Assembly (NCBI GenBank): GCA_028871235.1
Contig: JAGWNO010000124.1
Coordinates: forward strand, 1 to 5,806
Length of the DNA: 5,806 bases
Reading direction: 5' to 3'
Source of the DNA: Gammaproteobacteria bacterium
GTDB lineage: Bacteria; Pseudomonadota; Gammaproteobacteria; Natronospirales; REEB76
In this document: one piece after another, positions 1 to 5,582 of the stretch
Layout: every line of letters starts with the position of its first letter
How positions within the stretch are numbered: position 1 is the first letter of the stretch
Program-made: the position numbers and the translations under genes
The notes under the pieces: generated by a model
What the model was told of the DNA's origin: nothing
Seen by the model: only the letters and a program-made list of their open reading frames with translations
The model's database searches: none

Positions 1-1014
1 CCGCGGCACTTGTCCATCCAGATCAATCGCGCGCTGTTCGACCTGATGGCGAAATATCCCGAGATGACGGTGTTCGGCGAGGATGTGGCGCAGAAAGGCG
101 GTGTCTATACCGTCACTTCCGGCCTGTACAAAACCTTCAAGGGCCAGCGCGTGTTCAACACGCTGCTGGACGAGCAGACCATTCTCGGCATGGCCCAGGG
201 CGCCGCGCACATGGGGCTGCTGCCGTTTCCGGAAATCCAGTACCTCGCCTATTTCCACAACGCCTGCGACCAGATCCGCGGCGAGGCTGCTTCGCTGCAA
301 TTTTTCTCCAAGGCGCAATACCGGAACGGCATGGTGGTGCGCATTGCCGCGCTCGGTTACCAGAAAGGTTTCGGCGGCCATTTCCACAACGACAACAGCT
401 TCACCGCGCTGCGCGACATTCCCGGCGTCGTGATCGCTTGCGCCTCCCGTGGCGACGATGCCGCCATGATGCTGCGCACTTGTGCCGCGCTCGCGAAAGT
501 GGACGGCCGCGTGGTGCTGTGGCTCGAACCCATTGCGCTGTACATGACAAAGGATCTGTACGAGCAAAAGGATAACGGCTGGCTGTTTGACTACCCCGCG
601 CCGGATCGCGCCGTGACGCTGGGAGAAGGGCGCATCTACAACCCCAACGCCAAGGATTTGCTGATCGTCACCTTCGGCAACGGCGTGCCGATGTCATTGC
701 GCGTGGCAAAGAAACTCGAAAAAGAAACCGGCAAAAAAGTACGGGTGCTGGATTTGCGCTGGCTCAAACCACTCAACGGCGAGCTGATCGCCAAGCACGC
801 CAAAGAAATCGGCAAAGTGCTGGTGGTGGACGAAGGCCGCCAGACGGGTGGCATATCGGAGGAAATCTTCACCGCCATTGAAGAACATGCTGGTCGCGGC
901 TTTCTCAAAAAGCGCATCACCGGCATGGACTCCTACATCCCGCTGGCCGCCGCCGCGAACCTGGTGCTGGTGAGCGAAGATGAAATCCTCACAGCGGTCA
1001 AAACTTTGCTTTAA
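1..1014 (+). CDS. 2-oxoacid dehydrogenase E1 component, beta (transketolase-like) part; 5' end outside window
   Basis: This is the beta half of a thiamine-diphosphate E1 that decarboxylates a 2-oxoacid (pyruvate or branched-chain type) and passes the acyl group to a lipoyl E2 in a cytosolic complex. Residues here count from the TTG at position 10. The pyrimidine-binding domain spans about 1-190, with FGEDVAQKGGVY at 23-34, FNTLLDEQTILGMAQGAA at 49-66 (E55 aligns with the cofactor-activating glutamate), EIQYLAYFHNACDQI at 75-89 and a GGHFHNDNS loop near 122-130. The transketolase C-terminal domain spans about 200-330, with VVDEGRQTGGISEEI at 272-286. The reading frame is open to the window edge (P-R-H before the TTG) and no ribosome site is visible, so the TTG is probably not the start. 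The strain of sequence resembles, from memory, single-chain alpha-beta E1 proteins of about 700 residues. A separate beta subunit starting just upstream cannot be excluded. The substrate cannot be told from this part. Confidence 0.88.
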   Translation, partial: PRHLSIQINRALFDLMAKYPEMTVFGEDVAQKGGVYTVTSGLYKTFKGQRVFNTLLDEQTILGMAQGAAHMGLLPFPEIQYLAYFHNACDQIRGEAASLQFFSKAQYRNGMVVRIAALGYQKGFGGHFHNDNSFTALRDIPGVVIACASRGDDAAMMLRTCAALAKVDGRVVLWLEPIALYMTKDLYEQKDNGWLFDYPAPDRAVTLGEGRIYNPNAKDLLIVTFGNGVPMSLRVAKKLEKETGKKVRVLDLRWLKPLNGELIAKHAKEIGKVLVVDEGRQTGGISEEIFTAIEEHAGRGFLKKRITGMDSYIPLAAAANLVLVSEDEILTAVKTLL

Positions 1015-1454
1015 CGCGGGCGCCGGTTCTTTACAGAAGATAGCCAGAGAATCGCAGCACACAAAAGTGCAGTGATCAACAGCGGATAAAAAACCACCAT
1101 GACGGTCTTCGTGTCCCAGAACTCCGACTTTAGCGTGACAGCGTTGACGATAGTGATTATGGCGAAGGGCGCAATCGCTGCCAGCGCATTCAGCAACAGC
1201 CTTTTGGGATGTAATGCCAAGATCAGGAGAGTGGCGAAGACTGTAAATATCACCGCTTCAACGCCGCTGGATAGAAAAAACATCAGTGTAGTGTTGTTCG
1301 ATACGAAAGCCAGCATTTCTTGTCTACTCACAACAAACCGGGCTTCCCATCCTGCCACGTAGAATAAAAGGACTGTCCATGCGACGCCGAAGATAAGTGA
1401 TATGACGGCATTCAAAAGAAGGCGTGGAGTCTGGTGTGGATATTCGAGGTTCAT
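1011..1454 (-). CDS. small four-helix inner-membrane protein, function unknown
   Basis: I do not recognise a family for this 147-residue protein. Four hydrophobic segments are visible at about 13-34, 56-81, 86-107 and 117-139. The positive charges (R11, the HPKR turn at 82-85, KNRRPR at the C-terminus) place both ends and the middle loop in the cytoplasm by the positive-inside rule. There is no signal peptide, catalytic motif or metal-binding cluster. The ATG at 1454 gives a sensible N-terminus but lacks a clear Shine-Dalgarno sequence. The gene converges on the E1 gene and their stops share the palindrome TTAA at 1011-1014. By eye its GC content is near 48%, well below the neighbours, which suggests recent arrival or weak selection. 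It is more likely real than a shadow, because the hydrophobic pattern is regular and the plus-strand frames here carry nothing recognisable. Confidence 0.7.
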   Translation of the reverse strand: MNLEYPHQTPRLLLNAVISLIFGVAWTVLLFYVAGWEARFVVSRQEMLAFVSNNTTLMFFLSSGVEAVIFTVFATLLILALHPKRLLLNALAAIAPFAIITIVNAVTLKSEFWDTKTVMVVFYPLLITALLCAAILWLSSVKNRRPR

Positions 1455-1687
1455 GTGTGGCCGCTGTACTGTTTGAATGATCTGTCCCTGATCTGCTCAA
1501 GTAATTAGTCTGAAGTTCCCGGGGCCTGATCGACAAGGTGCTGCTTTCGGCCCATCCTGGATAATCGGCGCACAGAGCCTATAGCGAAAAGCGATCTTTG
1601 ACAATTCGAACCGACCACCGCTTACCGCGTTGCTTGCTGTATTTTGCGTGTCTCAGATCCCGCGGCTGGCATACCGATGCGAAAGGT
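1455..1687. other. intergenic spacer with no gene recognised
   Basis: This spacer lies between the start of the membrane protein and the stop of the acetyltransferase, both on the minus strand. It is moderately AT-rich. I see no RNA gene, strong terminator or convincing promoter. On the minus strand a TTGAGC about 17 nt before TTCAAA, upstream of 1454, is a very weak promoter candidate. Short open frames across the spacer have no recognisable content. Confidence 0.5.
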
Positions 1688-2230
1688 TCAGGGATGGGTA
1701 TTGGGGGCCGCTTCCAGCACGTAATAAACTACTTCAATATCGGGATTGCGTTCCGCCAGCTCGTGGGCATTGCGGATGCCCTCGCAGCGCATGCCGAGTT
1801 TTTCCGCTACGCGGATTGAGGCGCGGTTGGGCGGATCAACCTCGGCGACCACGCACGGCAGTTTCAAAATGGCAAAAGCGTATCTGACGAATCCCAGTGC
1901 CATTTCCGTGGCGAATCCGCGGTTCCAGTGGTCCTTCCATGTCCACCAGCCGATTTCAAAGACCTTGGCTTGTTCCAGCGGCTGGATACCCCCCACGCCT
2001 ATGACCTCGCCGGTCTGTTTCAGTGCCACCGCACCCATGCAGCAGCGGTGTGCCGCCAGATTGCGTACCTGGCGCGCCAACCACGCGTCAATGCGTTCAG
2101 CATCCCAGGCGCGGCCGCCGTTGATGTAGCGCATCATGTCTGTGTCTGACACGAAACGCTCGAACGCCGGTCGGTCCGCTGTTTCCCAGGGACGCACCAG
2201 CAGCCGTGGAGTTTCGATGCGGAAACTCAT
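1688..2230 (-). CDS. GNAT family N-acetyltransferase (RimJ/RimL-like)
   Basis: This is a predicted acetyl-CoA-dependent N-acetyltransferase of 180 residues, the usual length for single-domain RimJ/RimL-type GNATs, and probably cytosolic. The N-terminus has the typical ETPRLLVRPWETAD (6-19). The central strand IGVGGIQP (77-84) leads to the acetyl-CoA-binding region HWNRGFATEM (101-110), where R104-G105-F-A corresponds to the pyrophosphate-binding loop. NRASIRVAEKLGM (135-147) is the family's C-terminal motif B. The acceptor could be a protein N-terminus, an antibiotic or a small amine; nothing here decides between them. It is the second gene of a two-gene unit: its ATG directly follows the TGA of the upstream methyltransferase-like gene, with no Shine-Dalgarno sequence of its own, so reinitiation is likely. 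No terminator hairpin with a U-tract is visible after its stop. Confidence 0.9.
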   Translation of the reverse strand: MSFRIETPRLLVRPWETADRPAFERFVSDTDMMRYINGGRAWDAERIDAWLARQVRNLAAHRCCMGAVALKQTGEVIGVGGIQPLEQAKVFEIGWWTWKDHWNRGFATEMALGFVRYAFAILKLPCVVAEVDPPNRASIRVAEKLGMRCEGIRNAHELAERNPDIEVVYYVLEAAPNTHP

Positions 2231-2716
2231 TCAGATCCAGCGGCGCACGCGCTTCAGGTAGTCGCGGTACGGGTCGCCGAATTTGTTTGCCAGATAACGC
2301 TCCTCGCGCGCGATCACCATCCGATCCACGATCACCATGACTACCGGCACCGACACCAGCGGCCACAGCATGTTGAATGCCAGGCCAATGCCGACACAGA
2401 TCAGCGCCATGGCCAGATACATGGGATTGCGCGTCAAACGGTAGGGTCCGTCCAATGCCAGCGCCGTGGTCGGTCGGTGCGGGATGGGACTGGTGCCGGC
2501 GCGGCGGAAAACTAGCACTGCCCAGCCCGCCAGCAGTAGACCCAGAAAAATCCAGATTCCGCCGAGCACGTCGGTGATGATGCGGTGCCCGGGCTTCGCG
2601 AGATAAATCGGATAGAAACGCTGGATGAGGAATCCGATGAGCAGACCGATAAGGTAATAAAACGGCGGCGGGAAACGCACGCCGGAGGTATCGTGTTGGA
2701 TGTTGTTCTCTGACAT
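2231..2716 (-). CDS. isoprenylcysteine carboxyl methyltransferase (ICMT/PEMT)-like membrane protein
   Basis: This 161-residue integral membrane protein belongs to the family of isoprenylcysteine carboxyl methyltransferases and phospholipid N-methyltransferases, which use S-adenosylmethionine at the membrane face. Hydrophobic segments lie at about 17-37, 50-70 and, after the signature, 100-135 (probably two helices or a hairpin). The signature GPYRLTRNPMYLA is at 90-102. The C-terminal cofactor region is EERYLANKFGDPYRDYLKRV (138-157), containing the usual E..L...FG..Y..Y pattern. Bacterial members methylate mostly unknown substrates, so the reaction here is not assigned; prenylated proteins are not expected. 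The ATG at 2716 is supported by GGGGAG ending 7 nt upstream. A 6-bp GC hairpin (2732-2747) sits just before this ribosome site. The gene is followed without a gap by the acetyltransferase, forming a likely operon. Confidence 0.88.
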   Translation of the reverse strand: MSENNIQHDTSGVRFPPPFYYLIGLLIGFLIQRFYPIYLAKPGHRIITDVLGGIWIFLGLLLAGWAVLVFRRAGTSPIPHRPTTALALDGPYRLTRNPMYLAMALICVGIGLAFNMLWPLVSVPVVMVIVDRMVIAREERYLANKFGDPYRDYLKRVRRWI

Positions 2717-2730
2717 TGGTCTGCTCCCCG
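2705..2730 (-). promoter_or_regulatory. ribosome binding site of the ICMT-like gene
   Basis: On the minus strand, GGGGAG is followed by a 7-nt spacer (CAGACCA) and ATG at 2716-2714. This is the clearest ribosome site of the minus-strand genes and fixes the start. Confidence 0.6.
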
Positions 2731-2731
2731 T

Positions 2732-2747
2732 AGCCGCGGCGGCGGCT
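2732..2747. repeat. small GC-rich inverted repeat before the ICMT-like ribosome site
   Basis: AGCCGC (2732-2737) and GCGGCT (2742-2747) form a perfect 6-bp inverted repeat with a 4-nt loop. On the minus-strand transcript it lies a few bases upstream of the GGGGAG. It could modulate initiation or be chance in GC-rich DNA. No U-tract follows, so it is not a terminator. Confidence 0.35.
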
Positions 2748-2821
2748 TAGAACGTCCCTGGCGGAGCCAATCTACACCAGCTTGCGCCGCCCCGCATGCC
2801 TGACCTGAATTCGTCGAAGGA

Positions 2822-2851
2822 GGTGCGCTTCCAAGGATGCGCAAGCGCACC
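2822..2851. repeat. 9-bp perfect inverted repeat, possible dispersed intergenic element
   Basis: GGTGCGCTT (2822-2830) and AAGCGCACC (2843-2851) are perfect complements around a 12-nt loop. An alternative tighter hairpin, TGCGC-AA-GCGCA (2838-2849), competes for the right arm. On the minus strand the right part reads GTAGGGTGCGCTTGCGCATC (2855-2836), which resembles the GTAGGGTG-type intergenic repeats seen in many proteobacterial genomes (from memory). No T-run follows on either strand, so an intrinsic terminator for the fusion gene is not supported, although the hairpin could still stabilise or end its transcript. Confidence 0.5.
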
Positions 2852-2866
2852 CTACATAGTCTTTGC

Positions 2867-2890
2867 CGTAAGAGCGGCTCCTGACCGCGA
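2867..2890. repeat. degenerate REP-like palindrome
   Basis: The stretch GTAAGAGCGGCTCCTGACCG (2868-2887, continuing CGA) resembles the GTAGGAGCGGCTTCAGCCGCGA type of repetitive extragenic palindrome known from Pseudomonas and Xanthomonadales (from memory). Its arms GCGG (2874-2877) and CCGC (2885-2888) pair, with mismatches in the inner stem. It starts directly after the stop of the SerB-SerA fusion gene, a typical REP position between operons. One copy in this window cannot prove that it is repetitive. Confidence 0.4.
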
Positions 2891-2893
2891 AAT

Positions 2894-4786
2894 CTAATAC
2901 AGCACGCGGAACCGCAGCGTGTGGGGGATGCGGCGAATTTCATCTAGCAGCGTTTCGGAATAATTGCGGTTGATATCGGTGATCACGTAACCCAGGCGTT
3001 CTTGGGTCTTGAGGTACTGGCCGAGGATGTTGGCGCCGTGGCGGGCGAGCGCCTGGTTGATCTGCGCCAGGATGCCGGGCGTGTTTTCGTGCAGGTGAAT
3101 CAGACGATGGGCTTCGGCCTGCGGTGGCAGGCGCAGCGGCGGGAAATTCACGCTGCCTTCGGTGTTGCCGGTGTTGACGAAATCCATGATGCGCTTGCTG
3201 ACGTAGCGGCCGATGTCCTGCTGGGCTTCGAGCGTGCTGCCGCCGATGTGCGGTGTGAGCAAGGCGTTGGCCAACTTGCGCAACGGATGTTCAAAGCGCT
3301 CGCCGTTGGCGCGCGGCTCCTCGGGGAATACGTCGATGGCCGCGCCGCGCAGGCGCCCGGACTCGAGCTGCACGCGCAGCGCCTCCAGGTCCACGACGTG
3401 GCCGCGGCTGAGGTTGAGAAAAATCGCGCCGGGCCGCATGCGCGCGAACTCGCGCACGCCGATGAGCCGGGTGTTTTCCGGCCGGCCGTCCACGTGCACG
3501 GTGATGGCATCGGAAGTTTCCAGCAGTTCGTCGAGCGTGGCGCATTTCACTGCGTTGCCGAGCGCCAGCTTTTCGGCCACGTCGTAGAAACACACTTCCA
3601 TGCCCAGAGCTTCGGCCAGCACCGAGAGCTGCATGCCGATGTTGCCGTAGCCGATGATGCCGAGACGCTTGCCGCGCACCTCGTGCGCGCCTTTGGCGGA
3701 CTTGTCCCACACGCCGCGGTCCATGAGGCGGATTTTCTCCGGCATGCCGCGCAGCAGGAAGATGATTTCCGCGAGCGTCAGCTCCACCACCGAACGGGTG
3801 TTGCTGAAGGGCGCGTTGAACGCGGCCACGCCTTTGCGTTCGCAGGCGTGCAGGTCAATCTGGTTGGTGCCGATGCAGAAGGCGCCCACCGCGAGCAGGC
3901 GTTTGGCGCCGGCCAGGGCGCGCTCGGTCAACTGGGTCTTGGAGCGGATGCCGAGGATGGACACGTCAGCCAGCCGTTCGCCCAGCGCCGCCTCGTCCAG
4001 ACTGCCGGCGAGGGTTTCCACCGCGTAGCCTTCCCGGGTGAATGCGGCCACCGCGTCTGCATGGATGTTTTCGAGCAGCAGCACCTTCAGGCGATTCTTG
4101 GGATAGGAAACCGCGGCCCGCAGCCCGAGATCGTAGAGCACCTCGTCGAAATTCGGCGCCACGTGGTCGGCCTTGGCGATGACCTCGGGGCGCGCGATGT
4201 TTTCGGTGAAGGCATAGAAGCGCGTGGCGGCACCGGCTGCGCGGATTTTGTAGTCGCTCCAGCCGTCGCCGACCACTACCACTTTGGCTTTGAGGCCCAG
4301 CGCGCGCACCACGGTGATTTTGCCGCCTTCCGTGGACAGCGGATTGTTCCAGTCACAGCCGTCGCTGAGTCCTTCGGCGTCGAAGCTGAGCGTGTTGGCG
4401 TGCAACCGGTCGGCGCGCAGCCCCAGTTCGCGGATGACCGGCTCCACCATTTCGCGGAAACCGCCGGTGAGCACATGGATGTTGTCCGCATGGCTCGCGA
4501 GAAATTCGCGGTTACGCAGGAACGAGGGCGTGATTTCCTGCCGGAGCCGCGCCGTTACTTCGGGCATCCTGGCGCGCGGCAGGCGCAGCAGCGCGAGCCG
4601 CGCACGCAACGATTCGCGGTAATCCATGCGCCCCGTCATGGCAGCGTCGATCAGCTCGCGCAGTTTCGACTGCACCGCGGCGCGGGCCGCGGGTTCCGGT
4701 ATGGCGACTTCGGCCATCACCTGCATCATTTCCAGGCGGATGAGCGTGCTGTCGAAGTCGAGAATGAAAGTGAGATTAGAAGTCAC
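2894..4786 (-). CDS. serA: bifunctional phosphoserine phosphatase-like HAD / D-3-phosphoglycerate dehydrogenase (SerB-SerA fusion)
   Basis: One uninterrupted 630-residue frame carries two serine-biosynthesis enzymes. Residues 1-218 form a HAD phosphatase of the phosphoserine phosphatase type: nucleophile loop DFDST (D10, D12), E19 and R61 at the substrate-contact positions of the archaeal enzyme, motif II VLTGGF (T107), K156, and motif IV GDGWSD (D174, D178). A linker of about 12 residues follows. Residues 232-630 match the 410-residue E. coli SerA end to end: CIGTNQIDL (304-312), FNAPFSNTRSV (323-333), NAD loop GYGNIG (379-384) with D402 after the second strand, catalytic R461, E490 and H513, and an ACT domain (about 560-630) with H566, N568 and N586 at the serine-binding positions. 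It should oxidise 3-phosphoglycerate and dephosphorylate phosphoserine in the cytosol, with inhibition by serine. The start is GTG without a good Shine-Dalgarno sequence, 29 nt after the phosphoribosyltransferase stop. SerA function is near certain; the phosphatase substrate is inferred. Confidence 0.95.
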   Translation of the reverse strand: MTSNLTFILDFDSTLIRLEMMQVMAEVAIPEPAARAAVQSKLRELIDAAMTGRMDYRESLRARLALLRLPRARMPEVTARLRQEITPSFLRNREFLASHADNIHVLTGGFREMVEPVIRELGLRADRLHANTLSFDAEGLSDGCDWNNPLSTEGGKITVVRALGLKAKVVVVGDGWSDYKIRAAGAATRFYAFTENIARPEVIAKADHVAPNFDEVLYDLGLRAAVSYPKNRLKVLLLENIHADAVAAFTREGYAVETLAGSLDEAALGERLADVSILGIRSKTQLTERALAGAKRLLAVGAFCIGTNQIDLHACERKGVAAFNAPFSNTRSVVELTLAEIIFLLRGMPEKIRLMDRGVWDKSAKGAHEVRGKRLGIIGYGNIGMQLSVLAEALGMEVCFYDVAEKLALGNAVKCATLDELLETSDAITVHVDGRPENTRLIGVREFARMRPGAIFLNLSRGHVVDLEALRVQLESGRLRGAAIDVFPEEPRANGERFEHPLRKLANALLTPHIGGSTLEAQQDIGRYVSKRIMDFVNTGNTEGSVNFPPLRLPPQAEAHRLIHLHENTPGILAQINQALARHGANILGQYLKTQERLGYVITDINRNYSETLLDEIRRIPHTLRFRVLY

Positions 4787-4815
4787 GGCGAGGTTACCGG
4801 GAATGTTACAGTGAA

Positions 4816-5373
4816 TCAGTTCTGCTCGGCCTTGAACAGCGGCAGATGCGCGAGCGCAATCACGTGTTTCCAGGACGCCTGATCTCCTTCGGTGCAGATG
4901 GCGGCTTCGCAGGCCACTTGACCGCCGGCGCGTTCCACGACTTCATGCATGGCCACCAGCGTCGAGCCGGTGCTCACCACGTCATCAATCAACGCGGCAC
5001 GTGCGCCGGTGAGCAGTTGCCGGTCTTTTTCATCCAGGTACAAGGTCTGTTCGCGGCCCATGGTGATCGAGGTGGTGGTGGCGGACAAGGCCGCGCCCAT
5101 GTAGCTCTTGTAGGTCTTGCGCAGTACCACGTAGGGCAGCCGCAGTTGGGCGGCCAGCGCATAAGCCAGCGGAATGCTCTTGGCTTCGGGCGTGACCAGT
5201 ACCTGCGGTCTGTGTGCCGCGAGCCGCGGTGCCAGTTCGGTGGCCGCGGCCTGCGCCAACTCGACGTCGCCCAGGATGTTGAGCACCGCGATCGACAAGC
5301 CGGGCTTGACCTCGAACAGCGGCAGTTCGCGTGTCAGAGTCCCGATCCGCAGTGTGTAGCTAGTGGATTTCAT
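4816..5373 (-). CDS. Apt-type purine phosphoribosyltransferase
   Basis: This 185-residue cytosolic type I phosphoribosyltransferase transfers ribose-5-phosphate from PRPP to a nucleobase, most likely adenine or another purine. The 13-residue PRPP loop is ALIDDVVSTGSTL (127-139), with the D130-D131 pair. VTPEAKSIPLAYALA (60-74) corresponds to the Apt 'EARG' region, followed by YVVLRKTYKSYM (81-92) with the conserved R-K. The flexible loop is at about 95-115. The EAKSIP form rather than EARGF places it in the broader COG0503-type group, whose base specificity is less certain than that of E. coli Apt. The ATG at 5373 is preceded by AGGA about 10 nt upstream. It is the first gene of a likely two-gene unit with the SerB-SerA fusion (29-nt gap). 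PurR- or guanine-riboswitch-type control is not visible in the leader, but a 9-bp inverted repeat lies 28 nt upstream. Confidence 0.9.
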   Translation of the reverse strand: MKSTSYTLRIGTLTRELPLFEVKPGLSIAVLNILGDVELAQAAATELAPRLAAHRPQVLVTPEAKSIPLAYALAAQLRLPYVVLRKTYKSYMGAALSATTTSITMGREQTLYLDEKDRQLLTGARAALIDDVVSTGSTLVAMHEVVERAGGQVACEAAICTEGDQASWKHVIALAHLPLFKAEQN

Positions 5374-5582
5374 GGCCCAGGTTTCCTGCCCAATCTGCTT
5401 GGCTGCGGCTCAAGCCGTCGCCGCAGCCGTGGCTTCCATCCTACGCTGCGCCGGCAGGCGGGCACCGGCGGTGCGGCGATTTTTATTATTCATTTCTGAA
5501 TTATCCCAGATGCATAGCCGCAAATGGCTGACGAGAGCTATAAAGAGTGCGAACCGGTTGGGGTAGCAAAACGGGTAGGATA
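5374..5582. promoter_or_regulatory. divergent intergenic region between the phosphoribosyltransferase and the winged-helix regulator
   Basis: This 209-bp region must hold the start signals for two divergent transcripts. It contains an AT-rich block at about 5480-5506 in otherwise GC-rich DNA, and on the plus strand a TATAAA at 5539-5544, a plausible -10 box for the regulator gene but without a good -35 at 17 nt. No clear minus-strand sigma-70 pair was found. The position makes autoregulation or control of the phosphoribosyltransferase unit by the regulator possible, but nothing beyond position supports it. Confidence 0.4.
5401..5428. repeat. 9-bp perfect inverted repeat in the leader of the phosphoribosyltransferase-serA unit
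   Basis: GGCTGCGGC (5401-5409) and GCCGCAGCC (5420-5428) pair perfectly around a 10-nt loop. A competing short hairpin CGGC-TCAA-GCCG (5406-5417) uses part of the left arm. In the minus-strand transcript it ends 27 nt before the ATG. No U-run follows, so it is not a classic attenuator. It may be a protein-binding operator, an mRNA structure, or chance. Confidence 0.4.

Noticed and set aside
1523..1572. Short plus-strand peptide frame ending LIDKVLLSAHPG before a TAA, possible gene remnant
   Set aside because: A stop codon lies a few codons upstream and the fragment is too short to assign to any family.
1590..1622. tRNA T-loop-like GGTTCGAATT on the minus strand in the spacer at 1455-1687
   Set aside because: The flanking five-base arms do not pair and no D-arm, anticodon arm or acceptor stem can be built around it, so it is neither a tRNA nor a convincing att remnant.
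2097..2366. Minus-strand open frame overlapping the end of the ICMT-like gene and start of the acetyltransferase
   Set aside because: It is a shifted frame across two genes with clear family motifs; its own translation has none.
2512..2943. Minus-strand open frame bridging the serA 3' end, the spacer and the ICMT-like start
   Set aside because: It overlaps both real genes out of frame, has low-complexity composition, and crosses the palindromic spacer.
4090..4130. Internal start that would make SerA a separate protein from the HAD domain
   Set aside because: No ATG or GTG with a ribosome site is visible at the domain junction, and the frame is continuous through the linker.
3002..4882. A 626-codon open frame on the plus strand opposite the SerB-SerA fusion
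   Set aside because: It is antisense to a gene with complete catalytic motifs. Its translation is dominated by H, A, G, V, R and Q with no recognisable domain, as expected for the mirror frame of GC-rich coding DNA.
5401..5428. Intrinsic terminator or attenuator at the 9-bp inverted repeat
   Set aside because: No T-run follows the stem on either strand, so only a structural or operator role is left open.
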